Notes under the pieces: generated by a model
What the model was told of the DNA's origin: nothing
What the model saw: the letters and a program-made list of their open reading frames with translations, nothing else
The model's database searches: none
Assembly: GCF_014805685.1 (NCBI RefSeq)
Contig: NC_060896.1
Location: 13,038,889-13,102,888, forward strand
DNA length: 64,000 bases
Source of the DNA: Silurus meridionalis
Lineage: Eukaryota; Chordata; Actinopteri; Siluriformes; Siluridae
Direction: 5' to 3'
Made by a program: the position numbers and the translations under genes
Part shown: in pieces, positions 34,305 through 47,830 of the stretch
Numbering within the stretch: the stretch's first letter is position 1
How the letters are laid out: every line of letters begins with the position of its first letter

Positions 34305-34378
34305 GTACTGGCAGCACTTATACGTCTGTTTTTTTGAAAGCAGCTTCTGTACCTGATGCACAGCACAGGCCTTCTCTG
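34305..34378 (-). mobile_element. Small Tc1-like fragment
   Basis: The segment tactggcagcactta, then cgtctgtttttttgaaagca and gcttctgtacctgatgcac, matches the Tc1-like element at 63125-63190 (ctggcagcactcattcgtc, then cttctgcacctgacacacag) in the same orientation. Only about 75 bp survive. Confidence 0.7.
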
Positions 34379-34734
34379 CTGGCCTAAAACACTATCAGAT
34401 GCACTGACCTACATTTACAACCTAAATTCTAATATTTGTTCCATGAAATTGTATTAATTTATTTCCAACAGTTTATTCTCTTCATTTCGTAGCATTTCTC
34501 TTGGCTGCACTGCTTACAGTACATGTATGTGAGTGTTAGATTTTTGGTCCAATCAGATTTCAGCCTTTATGTGCTGCAATGTCAAATCTGCCCAGGGCCT
34601 TCAGAATCAGTAGTGCTGGCTGATGTACAATAGACTATATTAGCAGTGGGTCTGTTTCTTTAAACAATAAGATTTAAAATTCGCCTCATAGGGCAGCTAG
34701 CTGGCCCAGAATAGCGTCAGCATTTTTCTGTCCT

Positions 34735-35160
34735 CTGATTGGTTGGTCAGAGGGAAACTGTTACAGCCAAGTTCTACTGGTAAAACATGTCTGTAGCGAT
34801 CTGCACACATTAACACATCAGAGTTAGAATTTTTTTACACCCACAATGGCTGACAGAGGAAGAGAAATTAATTTGGTCTCGGACATTTTTAAAAATCCAT
34901 TTTCAAGAAAAGCTAGACATCGTGAAAAGAGATCGGCCAACCCCCGATGCTAGTTAGCTTGTGAATACGAGCGGCACCACTGGCTTACAGCCTCTGAGGA
35001 GCGGTGCAAACTATGTGTATGCATCTCTGGTGAGTAGGTTGTATTGTATTTGAATTTTTTATTTTTTTGTCATGTTATTAGACAAATATTGATTCTGAAC
35101 TGCTCCAGATGATGTAGGTGCACAGTTGCGATTTTAGTGTAGAGGTTTGGACCTTCCATA
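34735..35160 (+). mobile_element. 5' end of a hAT-type transposon (copy 1, partial)
   Basis: Homologous to 42815-43270 in inverted orientation. It starts near ggttggtcagagggaaactg, runs through caatggctgacagaggaaga (possible start MADRGRE), and ends at a donor-like ctctggtgagtaggttg. Frame pieces read YHWLTASEE-like residues known from first exons of ZMYM/hAT-type transposases. Relative to copy 2 it lacks about 40 bp around 34960 and is frameshifted, so it is a pseudogene fragment. Confidence 0.7.
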
Positions 35161-35249
35161 TGCAAAATGCCTCTCTTTCTGTAATGCCATGCGTTCTAAT
35201 AAAGCATTTATGGTTGTATAATTGTAACATGAAAGTGGTGGTATTAAGA

Positions 35250-36545
35250 GGTGGTTTAAGTCAGGTAAGTCCCAGTAAGTACATGCAGTGGAAAAAGTGT
35301 TTTCCCCCCTGTTAAAACTGTGGTTTTCACACTTCAATTCAATTTCTCTAGACACACCCAGGCTTGATTAATGCCACACCTGTTAACAATCAAGAATTCT
35401 CTTAAATAGGACCTGCCTGACAAATTAAGTAGCCCAAAAGATCCTCAAAAGCTAGACATCTCAGCATGCTGAGATGTGGTTCTCACTGTGGTTCGCTGGC
35501 GTCCCAAAGTTTTATAAATTGCTTTATAATTTGTGTGAGTGGCACAGCGACGACTCATCCAAGAGGTCACAAAAGACCCCACAACAACATCCAAAGACCT
35601 GCAGGCCTCACTTGCCTCAGTTAAGGTCAGTGTTCATGACTCCACCATAAGAAAGAGACAGCAAAAATGATCTGCATGGCAGAGTTCCAAGACGAAAGCC
35701 GCTGCTAAGCAAAAATAACATAAAGGCTCATCTCAGTTTTGAGAGAAAACATCTTGATGATCCCCAAGAATTTTTGGAAAATACTCTGTGGACTGAGGAG
35801 ACAAAAGTTAAACTTTTTCAAAAGTGTATGTCCTATTACGTCTGGCGTAAAAGTTACACCGCATTTCAAAAAAAGAACATCATACCAACAGTAAAATATG
35901 GTGGCGGTCTGGGGCTGTTTTGCTGCTTCAGGACCTGGAAGACTTGCTGTGATAAATAAAACCATGAATTCTGCTGTTTACTAACAAATCCTAAAGGAGA
36001 ATGTCCAGCCATTTGTTCGTGACATCAAGCTGAAGCGAAATTGGGTTCTGCAGCAGGACAATGATCCAAAACACACCAGCAAGTCCACCTCTGAATGGCT
36101 GAAGAAAAACACTTTGGAGTGGCCCAGTCAAAGTCCTGAACTGAATCCTATTGAGATACTGTGGCATGACCTTTAAAAGGCGGTTCATGTTAAAAAACCC
36201 TCCAATGTGGCTAAATTACAACAATTCTGCATAAAATCCTCCACAGCGCTGTAACAGACTCACTACAAGTTATAGCAAACGCTTGATTGCAGTTGTTGCT
36301 GCTAAGGGTGGCCCAACCAGTTATTAGGTTTAGGCGGCAAAATTTATTTTTTTACACAGTTCCATGTAGTTTTGGATTTTCTTTTCCCTCAATAATAAAA
36401 ACCTTCATTTAAAAACTGAATGTTGTGTTCACTTGTGTTATCTTTTACTTATATTTAAATTAGTTTGATGATCTGAAACATTAAAGTGTGACAAACATGC
36501 AAAAAAAAAAGTAATCAAGAAATCAGGTTTTCACACCACTGTATA
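35250..36545 (+). mobile_element. Degenerate Tc1/mariner-like element, about 1.3 kb
   Basis: Inverted termini are diverged: left cagtggaaaaagtgttttcc, right end gttttcacaccactgta. On the plus strand, transposase pieces read LFQKCMSYYVWRKSYTAF, then VKYGGGLGLFCCFRTWK and [18 protein letters not shown], the Tc1 catalytic region with the QDND and PxLNPIE motifs. Stops and frameshifts split it. The outer ends are approximate. Confidence 0.85.
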
Positions 36546-37740
36546 TACAGTATATATATTAGGGCTGTCAAAATTAATCTGTTATTAACATACAAATTAA
36601 TTTTAACAGCCCTAAATATTTTTAACGCACGATTAATGCAGCGTTTCTGCATGTCTGTTTGATCATCATTATTATTACAGTTTTTCACAGTTTCTTTGTT
36701 GGGTTTCTCAGATCCGAATTGAAATTTCTTAAAACTACTTGGTTAACCTCAACATCATATAGTCACTTGTGTACATCATAAATGCAATTCTCATTGCTTT
36801 TATTGAATGAATGCTATGGTGAATTCATTTAATTGATTATGTACAATTGTCTACAGTTTCCTAGATTATCAGTTGTTTATGTCATGTTGATCAAAATATA
36901 TTTTACTAGTTTCACTTGAAAAGTTTTGACAAAACATCTCAGCATCAGTTCATGGCATAAGTCATTATATGCAAAATGATTAAACCAGTTGTCAGAATCT
37001 GTCATCTAAAATTTCTATTAAACTTATTTTCGGTAAATGTTTCTTGAATTGATGAATTGGGCAGATGAATCTTGAATGTCACTAATGAAGGCGAGTTTTT
37101 ACGGCATCCAATCAACCAATGATCAACTAGTTCTCTAAAGTAAGTCTAAGGTGAATCTTATGAACCTTCATTTGGCAACAGAGCAAAAACGCAGAATTAC
37201 AATTTCTTACAATTACAAAACCAAGAAATGAACGAACAGTAGTACAGTACAGTAAAATTATGAATCCTATTTGGAATCTTGCAATCAATATGAATCAAAT
37301 ATGCAGTCAAATAAATAAATTTGTGCTGCTGAAATTTATAGATGCTGTACTGAAGAAATTCAGCCTTGTGAAATTTGAATCATTATAATCCAAACCATAG
37401 TTTATATCAAAAAAACATTGACACTGTGCACCATCATACTGACAACATACCTAAACATTCTGACAATGTTTGTGAACAATGACAAAAGGACTTTTTATTC
37501 TGATGGCAATGAGATATGCATTGACATAAATATGTACTTTTGGGAGACAAACTAAGGATTTTGAGAAAAGTACAGGCTTTTGCAGGAACGCCAATGTGTT
37601 GTCCTGTTTTTTATAAATTGCATTAAGGATGCACTTACTGGTTTACAAATATTAAGGATAGTTTAAGGATGATAATGAAATTCTCCAAAGCAACTGAAAA
37701 AAACTGTAAAAAAAAATAATAATAAAAAGAAAAAATAGAA

Positions 37741-37742
37741 AA

Positions 37743-37817
<75 letters not shown>
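37741..37817. repeat. (GAAA)n next to (TA)n
   Basis: About nine GAAA units (37744-37780), followed directly by about 18 TA units (37781-37817). Confidence 0.95.
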
Positions 37818-37822
<5 letters not shown>

Positions 37823-39118
37823 CCACAGTATGTCTCAATATTTGACTATTTTTTTGCAACACGCTCAAATATATGTGCTTTCCCTTGACTTTTAGTGTTT
37901 AACATAAATTGGTTAAATAGGATGCAACTTGAATAGTGCTGCTAACAAAACATCAACAACATTGACAAGTATTTTCAACATAATTTCTAAACAAAAGAAA
38001 TACCGAATAGCTAAAGCAATAAAAAATTTATAATATAGTAATATAGAAAATAACTACACTGAATTACCTACATGAATAATCAGTCACTTAATTTCTATTT
38101 GTTTTAAGTGAAGCCGAGTGAAGCCTCCGGACAGATCAGCCTAATACATATTCATATACAGAACATATTGTATTTGGAATTATTCTGGTTATAAGTGGCT
38201 TCCCTATTATGGATACAATGGCAGTACAGAACAGGGAAAGGCAAAGAAAAAAAAAAAGACAAAGCACAGATTCATATCATGTGCTTTCTCCCATAAGTAA
38301 GCGTCCAGATATTTATCTGAGTCCTGTGTCCAGTTGTCACAGCCTAATGGGCCTACAAGGACAGCTGCATTGCTCTAAGGGCTTGGTGTGAAAGCTATGT
38401 TTATTTGGTAAACTTGGTGATAAATGTCACTTGGCAGCTTTGCTAAGCATACTACCATAAAAACTGTCAATACTCCCTGCACGACATGCCCCACCGTCCT
38501 TTCTAGGTCTCCTTTGACACTCATCACAAGATTATTTATTAGCCTACAGAGTGATCCTGGCTGCTGTAGAGGGAAAAAGCTTTTGGGATGCCTTGCATGA
38601 AGCGGAGTGCTGATGGATCTTTTTCGAAATATACAGAAAGGCCTGCCGATAGTCATGAGTGGTGAATAGTGCTGAGTAGGAATAACAGAGAGAAGGGTGT
38701 GTGAGTTGTAGCTGCCACTATGCTGCGAGTCATCCCTACTGCCCTCATTCATCTCAGACAAACTCTCACTGTGAGTTTCTTTTCGTGCTGAGAAAGAGAG
38801 GTAGTGTGGGGACCTGCACTCACCCAGCAACAGGAGAGGAATCATTATTAAGCTGCAGTACCTTCCTTGATAACATTGTGTTCGGGGAGGAATGTTTACT
38901 GACATTGTTACCAAATTAATTACTGTCTAATGACTGAGCAGAATAGATGTTCTACCAAGGATACAACTGGGTCATTTCTTCAAGGTCTATTTAAATGTGA
39001 GCTAGGATCAATAAGAGCCTTAAGAAAACCAATCAGCTCTTATTTAGTTTTAGATTCCAAGTTTTGTATAGGTAACCTGAAAGAAATCATTGCTTAACTC
39101 TTAAATCAACTTTTTGTT

Positions 39119-39120
<2 letters not shown>

Positions 39121-39214
<94 letters not shown>
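39121..39214. repeat. (GATA)n microsatellite
   Basis: About 23.5 uninterrupted GATA units. Confidence 0.97.
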
Positions 39215-42200
39215 CACTATAAAAAAAATAATAAGATGTATACAATGTATACACTGGATCTGATACAATACAGTTTGTATACAATGAAAGAAATGTTAGT
39301 CATATAAAGTACATTAGCATTTAATATATGAAAATACAAATATCGAGAAATTAAGCACACAGTTGCTTATTACAAGAATATATTAAACAGATGGTTTTAA
39401 ATTTTAATAAAATATTTTGTACAGTCTATTTTTTTTTTTTGTAAAGTTTGAGTTCTGCAGGCAAAAATAGGGCTACAGATGTTTTCATTCTTGGTACTAA
39501 TAAAGACGCATTACAAGCATTCCTTGATAAATTGGAAGGACTGTAAAACAATTATTGGTTAATTCACAAAGTATTTAATTACAACCTAGAATTAGGATTA
39601 TCAATATTTATGCCTGAAATGAACAATTTTTACTTTTCTTTTTGTTTGTTTCCTTCTTCCTATCATTTCTTTCAGCATGGTTCATGTACTGTGGAATTTC
39701 TTATAACGGTAAACTCTGATGAGCTGTGTGCATACGACATATTAATCAGGGACTAGCATGCAGGAGCTTGTTTTTATGTAGCTTAAGGTAATTCATCATT
39801 TGCACTCATTTCAAGTCGTACAACATTTTCATGAATCAGACAGGGTCTTTCATATGTCATTCCATGCACTCAAACCTCCACTCATTTCTATTCAACCTTG
39901 CTGATTAAGGGTCAGTGTTCTCTACTATGTCGAAGGCAGCACTTACGACTAAGGTGACAAGCAGCAAAAAATGTTCAGGCAGTAGCAAATAAAATGACTT
40001 ACTGTCATGACTCCTGCAGTCACAGTGCTATGATGGGTTTTAATAACGAGAATTATACATTATACAGTTTATACGCATTTATTTCCCTGTCTAAATGAAT
40101 TGAATTGATTCATGCATACATTTTTGCAATAAACCGCTTAATTAAGGGGTTTAATCATTGCACCCTTGTAGTCAGGCACACACCCAAGACCAAGAAAGTA
40201 ATTCGGATTAAATTATGGTTGACTAATAATGAGTAATCGCTTCTTAAAATCATAAAAGTTGATTATCACATGCATTTAAGGGGATAACCAATTCCTGAAC
40301 CTATAGAAAGTGAAAAAGGAATTTTGGACGTGAATGATGTAGGCAAAAGCAAGGTCATTATACAGTTGTTGAATAATGTGGGAAAAGCCTTGACCCAGTG
40401 CAGCAAAACCAGAAGCTTATTCAACAAAAAGTCAAAAGTGTCCTTATCAGCAGATTGTTACACCAGCGGCCACTACTACCAATTAATAATTCTTCCTCTC
40501 TTCATTCCGCACAGATCTTCCCTCAAGGGGGTTACAAGCTCTCTCATCCATTTCACATATGGACGAGCAACAAGAAAAGAGATGGTTTATTTAGATGCCT
40601 CCAATCAAACATGAAGGACATTAATAAGGGGGGAGGTGGGATCCAGTATGGATGCAGAACACGTGCGAGGTCAGCAGTGACCAAAAGCCTGCATTCCATA
40701 GACAATGTCAACCCAATAAAGTGTGCTTGTGTGACACTTAATTTGAACTTATTGATTTCCTATTTTTAATTATTAATTCTAATTAGGATGAACTGGATAG
40801 TGCCAAGGCTTGTGGCAGAGGGTCGATGGGGGAGTTTGGACCAACGTATGCAAGAGACCCACATGTACAGGAGTTTGTGTGTTTAAGTAATTGATATCAG
40901 ATATTCCACCAACCAAATAGTCATAAGGTCTGTAAATCTGCAAAAACGAAGCAAAAAAAATTATTTATCATTGCAACATTGACATTTATAATTGCAATAT
41001 CTCTAATATAGGCATTTTGACAGAGAAAGATAAGGATAAGGATATACAGCTTCTGGTGACCCTGATGAAGCTTTCCAGTAGAGGGCAATGCTGCATATGC
41101 ATCATTGCTTATTTATAACAGCCCCATGAGCACTACAGTACCTACATGTGTTCCATGTACTCGCTTCTACTCTGGATTTAAAAATATGCTCAAAACAACA
41201 AAATGGGCAAAATCATTACCCTGATATACACCAGAACACACATTATATCTAAGGCAACATTTTTGTTAAAAAAAACCCCAAAAGATTAGGCCAATTCAGC
41301 CAATTTTTTTTACAAGTTCCTATACAAAGTGCTTTCTAATGATGGTCATTAGAAGTAAGTTTAAATGGTGGTCATGTTGGTTAGAATTGAAACCAAAATG
41401 CCTGTATTCTCCACCCCTCGCTAACAAAATCTATTTTACTACAGAGTACTAACTCTTCGGTCAAAGCTTTACAAAAGTAGATGTATAGCATGACCTATAC
41501 ATAAGAAATATTTTAGTATACTGTAACTGTACTTACATAGCTGAACATACATATTACACACAGCTATTTCCTGTTACAGCAGTTAGTGTAAACACTAGAT
41601 TGTTTGGCACATGAAATGGTCCGTGCATTTTAATGTCTGTTGGACATCAAGAAAAATAGCGAGGAAGTGAAGAGGTTTTAAAAGGCAATATAGCCTACTA
41701 GAGAAACACAGGTAAGAAGAGCAGAAACACAGACCATTAATCAATGCGAGTGGTTTTGGGACTATGCGAATTGCCCCCCATCTCCCCTTGGTGAAACATC
41801 ATGTACCTCCGAGGTTCTCGCACCTGCTGAAAACTGCCGGCATAACAGCCGGTGAAAAAATGGGATATGTCACACACACTTTTTCTGGGTCAGCTTTGAG
41901 TCTACTGAGCATGAACTTATCATGCAGGTGTTTGGAGTTGCAGCACAAACTTCTTTATGGCCAGTCAATGTTCATGACAATCATAATAATGGTCTAATTA
42001 TAATTCCCCCCCCCAAAAAAAAAAAAAAAAAGAATGGTGAGTATAATAATAATTATCAAAATCCAGTACGTTCTATTCTGCAACCTCGATATAATGTTCA
42101 TTATTTCCAATTTTTCAATAGTTCCAAAAAGCAGTTCCAGAGAGAGACTATTATACTGTAGGTCTCATTACCGTTGGATATGGTGCAAAGTATAGAGGAA

Positions 42201-42814
42201 CCCCAAAGGAAAAGTTATGGCTAGTTGACAAAAATGGTAGGTTGCAGCTTGTATAAAACAAATAAAACTTATATATAAACAGGAAAAAAAAAAAAAAAAA
42301 ACCTGAGTTCACTGATATCCTGCAACAGGCACATTACACTACATTCTTATACAGTACCGGCTTTAATCGTGTTAATTCCATACTATAATTATGCCAGTAT
42401 CAACATCTCTCGGTATTTCATAGCATAATTGAGCTACATTATGTTAATACACGAATATTACCTGAACTTAATTATGTAAACTCTACATGGTTTAATCTAT
42501 GTGATTATATTACAAAAATCATATATTACAACATTTAGAAGCTTGTTTGACTTAAATTTAGCATAAGCAATGAAATTATGTTTTTAATACAGTAATCCCA
42601 GCAGCGGGCCGTGCATTTGGTACCTGGGCCTTCAGTGGGGACGTACCCGACTTAATCCACCCCTTTATACCACCACTATTATATCGCAATTATAGAAACC
42701 ATAAATAACTATACAAAAACGCAATATAACAACCCGTGCCATTACAGAGAGAGAGGCTTTTTCCAATGTAAGGTGAATACCATTTTACTAAAGCAAGAAA
42801 CCCAGTTAAGACAA

Positions 42815-43270
42815 CTCCAAACCTCTACACTACAACTGCAACTGTGCACCTACATCATCTGGAGCAGTTCAGAATCAATATTTGTCTAATAACATGACAG
42901 AAACATAAAAAATGTAAATAAAATACAACCTACTCACCAGAGATACATAGCCATAATTTACATCGCTTCTTAGAGGCTGTAAGCCAGTGATACTGCTCAT
43001 ATTCACTGGTCTGGAAGTGACGAACAAACCATTTCCCAGGCTGAGACACGCTAGCTAGCTCCGGGGTTGGCTGACCTCTTCTCACGATGTCTAGCTTTTC
43101 TTGAAAATGGATTTTTAAGAATGTCTGAGACCAAATCAATTTCTCTTCCTCCGTCAGCCATTGTGGGCGTAAAAAATTAGAACTCAGATGTATTAATGTG
43201 TGCAGATCGCTACAGATGCGTTTTGCTAGTCGAACTTGGCTGTAACAGTTTCCCTCTGACCAACCCTGAT
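42815..43270 (-). mobile_element. 5' end of a hAT-type transposon (copy 2, partial)
   Basis: Inverted relative to copy 1 at 34735-35160 and longer. Minus-strand frames read FVRHFQTSEYEQYHWLTASK, then KRCKLWLCISGE, stopping at a donor-like GGTGAGTAGG (about 42937-42946). Upstream, caatggctgacggaggaaga could be the start codon region (MADGGRE). This resembles the first exon of ZMYM/TTF-type hAT transposases. One frameshift separates the MADGGRE frame from the FVRHFQ frame. No downstream exons are adjacent. Confidence 0.72.
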
Positions 43271-43279
43271 GGCCCACCA

Positions 43280-43545
43280 CTGGTAGTCCCCCGTTTATCG
43301 CAGTGGTTAAGTTCCAAAACCGACCCCGATAAACGGACGCCACCCCAAAAATGCTATTTTATGTATACAGTACTGTACTGTATTAACATTTTACTTCATT
43401 TTATAATGAATAATTATATTTTTATTAATAAATGTCATTATTTAAACATAAAACTGCATAAAATCTATTCCCTATAAGTTTTTTGGTCTATCGTGTTATC
43501 CGTGAGAGACCGGTAAGATCAGCCAAACAAATTAGTTATGTGGCA
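43280..43545. repeat. Unclassified repeat-like segment
   Basis: Begins tagtcccccgtttatcgcag and includes ccgataaacgg and later ctatcgtgttatccgtgaga. It resembles dispersed DNA-transposon-like repeats with a 'cccgtttatcgc' motif, but no termini or target duplication could be fixed. Confidence 0.35.
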
Positions 43546-43831
43546 AATGCAATTCTGCGATTAATGACTAATGACTCATTATTTAATGATTTTTTCCATA
43601 ACAACACGCTGTTTTACTTGCATAAAATAAATCCTCAATGAGGCCAACCCTGAAAATTCTCATTTACCCCAACTTTGAAGGAGCCTGAAATTTAACACAC
43701 ATCAATGGAACTCCACTTAAAACCATAAATTATGGTCAGATATGACTTAAGATTTTAGCCCTAGACACCATTGTTATGTTTGGTCAAAAAAAAAGGAAAA
43801 CCTACCACACAGAACAACACAAACATCACTA

Positions 43832-45735
43832 GGTTACGTATGTAACCCTAATTCCCAGAGGGAACAAGAGCTGCATCGAAACACTTTGGGAACAGCTCGC
43901 GTTGTTTACGCTCTGAATCATGTGTAAAATCTGGCCAATAGGCAGTCGTGACCAGGAAGCTACAAAATGAGCGATGGTAGCGACATTAGATTCTGAAAAA
44001 GGAAAAGGGAAGCGGCATACAACCTCCTCGTGGAGGGAGCTCTTCAATGGATGATGGTCTCTAATACCTCAGTAGAGAGACCAGCTGCTAGAAACTGACT
44101 GCACCCCCTCAGAGGCCACAGCCACAGCTTCCATAACTCTGGGCGGGGGTGAATAGGGTTCCCCCTGCCTGTGAGAGGTGATCCCTCCTGGGAGGAATTC
44201 CCCAAGGATGTCCCTCGAGGAAGGACAGCAGGTCCGAAAACCACGGTCTGCCTGGCCAACGAGGTGCCACCAGAAGGAGACAAGTTCCTTCCTGGCGGAT
44301 TCTCTCTAGAACTCCGGGAGCAGCGCGATAGGGGAAAAGGCGTACAGATGTAGCCTCAGCCATGTCTGCACTATAACGTCCAGCCCCAGTGGGGCTGGGT
44401 GAGAGAGAGAGAACCAGAGGGGACAGTGCGAAGTCTCCTGAGCCACGAACAGATCCACCTGGGCTCTGTAATATCTCTACCATATCTGCTCCACCACCTC
44501 TGGGTGGAGCCTACATTCCCTGGGCCTCGGCCCTTGCCTTGAAAGGGCGTCTGTTCTCCAATTCAACCGGCCCGGGATGTAAACTGCTCTCAACAAGAGG
44601 TGTTTTTCCTGGGACCATAGGAGGATCTGCCACGCCAGCATGTACAGGGGGCGAGACTAATGACCCCCCTGGTGGTTGATGTATGAGACCACCGACGTGT
44701 TGTCCGTACGGACCAAAAGCAACCTCTCAGGTCTCGGAGGAAGTGTTCCAGTGCCAAGAACACGACCATCATTTCCAGGCAGTTAATGTGCCATTAGAGA
44801 TGTTACTCATCCCACCGACCTTGGGCAGAGCGGCCACTCATGACTGCTCCCCACCCCGTAAGGTGACAGGGAGCTCCCAGGATGGGGCCTTGAGACAGGA
44901 AGTAGGTTCTTTCCATATTTCTAAGACTCAAAGGGCTTGCCACGAGACTTTGATAGTACAGAACAGGTTGCCCTTTCGGGAAAACCCCTTTGTCTCTGAG
45001 CCACCACTGAAGGGGTCTTAAATGGAGGAGGCCAAGTGGGATCATGTTGGACGCTTGCCTGTTATGCCTGCAATACACTCATCATGTGGAGGCAACCCCC
45101 AGCCTGACCTGTCGCCACGTAAGCCCTACCTACTATAGCCGAAGTGGCTTTTGTAGGCAATACCAGAGCCTTCAGGGATGCATCACTTGGGGAGAGATAG
45201 CCAGCTAGCATCTCTTCAACCCTGGGGATCTTGCTTCCACTTCTCATCGGGCCAAGCTATTTCTAGCTTAGCGACGGCCTGTGTCACTACCTCCAGGAGT
45301 TTCCTCAGGGAACGGGAGCTCGGCCCAGCAGGAAAGGCTGGAGAGGACTCATCTGTGTCCATGCCTTCTGCTAGGTCAGCCTGTGAGCCCTGCGATCTTC
45401 GGCGCGGCTCTCACCGATGCTGCTCTCGCCCCTCGCCTCGGGGCCTGAGCCGCGAGGGAGAGTGCTCTCCGGGAGCGCATAGCCACACGGCTAAAAATGC
45501 TAACAGTTGACTCCCTCGAGAGCCGACTTAGCATGTGCCTACTACCTGAACAAACAGAAGCTAATGTCGCTACCATCACTCACCCATTTTGTAGCTTTCT
45601 GGTTTACACAACGTCGCCCTCCAATGACATCACGACTGCCTAATGGCTGTATTTTACACATGACTCAGAGGGTGAACAACGCAAGGCGTTCCCAAAGCGT
45701 TTCGATGCAGCTCGAGTTCCTGAAAGGGAACATCA
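43832..45735 (-). mobile_element. Internally deleted DIRS-like retroelement with inverted terminal repeats
   Basis: Ends of about 130-150 bp are inverted copies: 43850-43960 carries gctgcatcgaaacactttgg and 45590-45720 its reverse complement. The minus strand reads in the element's order. A gag-like ORF1 piece (about 45247-45062) has KIPRVEEMLAGYLSPSDAS and VATGQAGGCLHMMSVLQA. After a deletion come RNase H and C-terminal pieces (about 44780-44110): a VRTDN-like motif, then VLERIRQEG and VAPRWPGRPWFSDLLSFLEG. An EVLETIIH segment leads toward where a tyrosine recombinase would begin, but that domain and most of the reverse transcriptase are missing. The interior is clearly more GC-rich than its surroundings. 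Confidence 0.8.
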
Positions 45736-46437
45736 GTATATTGCAACATGCATCTCGATCTCCAGGTTGTTTACTACTAAAAATCTGTAATTGAAGAAGA
45801 AGTACAAATACACTGTTCTGCATTAAGTATATTCCAATGAGCCCTTTAATAGTATACAAATCTTTTAAAGAAAAACTAAATAAAATCACTCTTTAACCTT
45901 ACCTTGCATGATAAAAAAATTTACCATAAAATATTCACATATTCACTTATTGCATTATATTATCATATTATTATATTTCCTCAGTGTCAACATTTCTGTA
46001 GAAGGCTGTAAATTCCTACTGTTTGGTGAAACATTGGTGAAACCTTTTACCAAGCAACTTTTTAGACAACACTCTAAAACACTCAAATACCCCATGTACC
46101 CACACAGGGTAAGATAATTGACTTTTAATGATCTGACATTATGCTAATGCTCTTCATGAAGAGATAAATCTTGGTGCGGGGTTTTTCCAGCTCTCTGCAT
46201 GTGGCATGTTTGCCCACCATGGATGAGGAGATCAGATGTGGAGGACAAACTCAAGGGAGCAGAACTGCAATGCTCTAGTAGCCAGGGTCAGAGAACCAGT
46301 GTTCATCAGTGACCGAGTTCAGAATATGTGGGTGGATAAGTGATGAACGAACAATCACAATAAATTATTTCATTCAATCATGGACTCAGCTGTTAAGCTG
46401 TGATTGTATTTTATACAAATGAAAATGTATAAACTAT

Positions 46438-46868
46438 AAGGGCAATGGATTGTGGACACCTGACCATAAGATGTGCTTTTTGAACAGTACAATGCACCTC
46501 TAGTCCCCACTTGCTGTTATAATAACCTTTACATTTCTGGGAAGATGTTACATTTGATTTTGGATTTGGACATTTGTGCTTATTCAGCCACAAGGACATT
46601 AGTAAATGCAGGTACTGATCCCTGCTCTATAGCAGGCCTCTCACTTTCACCCCAAACCGTGTAATGCATATCTTCATAGACCTTGCTTTGTGCACTGTCA
46701 TGCTGGAACAGGTTTTTGTCTCTTTCTTCAAGTAAAGGCAAAATTCCAAGCTACCATCTTTGATGACATCCTGTACAATTCTGTGTCTCCAACTTTAATT
46801 TAAGAGTTTGGGGAAGAATATAGCTAAAACAATCAGGTGTCCCAAAAGTTTTGTCCATATATATCACT
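46438..46868. mobile_element. Tc1-related non-autonomous element
   Basis: Left end ggattgtggacacctgacca and right end aggtgtcccaaaagttttgt (reverse complement begins acaaaacttttgggacacct) are inverted termini. The interior keeps pieces such as ctgtcatgctggaacaggtt and ctagtccccacttgctgtta, known from a common fish Tc1-derived family. It is about 430 bp with no intact transposase. Confidence 0.75.
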
Positions 46869-47830
46869 ACCTATTAAATGCCTAGCCATGACATCAATGC
46901 TAAAAGTCTGTATATGTAACTTATAGTGCATATTATAAAACTAGGCAATTCAAATTAAAAATCCAAAAAACATTAACTGTTGTTAACTTGTGCAAAATCA
47001 GATTTGCAATACTTTTGCTATATTCGCAAACTTTGGAATGCCAAAGAGTTGACACTTAAACATGAGCCCCCAATGCAGCTTCATTTCCTGAGCGACTGCA
47101 ATTTGACAAAAAAATGACTGGACAGCAGTTGGAAAGCTTTAAAACAAAGCTTTAGTCTCACTGACCTCTATTTCAAGGCCTAAAACCTTCATAAAGTAGC
47201 CACTGTGTGTCAATCATTGCTCTCCCTCTGCCCCTTCAACTAATCAACAGTCACACCTGGCCTCTCATGAGACCAGACGAAGAAGGTTGCCAAGATCAGG
47301 GTGCAAAAATTATCCAGTGAACCTCTGGAGTTCTGAATGCAGTTTTGTTCCCAAGTCATCTACAGAAACATGCCAGAGCACATGAATTATTCTTGTGTAT
47401 TCTCAAAGTCATCGTGAAGTCGAAGGTTCACAAGAGTGACTTGCCGAGAAATTCATTGTGTTTATGTGACCAGCAGGCAAATAGAGACTTGAAAATAAGG
47501 GAACAAACATACCCAGTAGTGGGCAAATTCCAGCGCTTACGGTTTAATACGTTATAAGAGAACAGCTGGCAATCATGAAGCCTTCAAAAGCAAAGCAAAT
47601 GATTTGTTATGTCACTTAACCGATAAAGCTACAGATGTGTGATGAGAAGAAAAATAAAATGTAAAAGAGAAAATCTAATTCTCCTGTTTCGGAGTCTAGT
47701 GTAATCTGCGAAAGAGGTGTCTCTATTGATCCAATAAGGGAGGGGGTTTTTTTCTTTCTTCTTTAGTCTCCCAATGTACAAAATGGGTTGATCATTTCTA
47801 TAGCAGTTTAAATGCTGTTCTGAATCTCAA

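Noticed and set aside
38375..38914. A 179-codon minus-strand frame as a gene
   Set aside because: No recognisable domain and no splice or promoter context; it lies in the large intron and its composition is like the neighbouring noncoding sequence.
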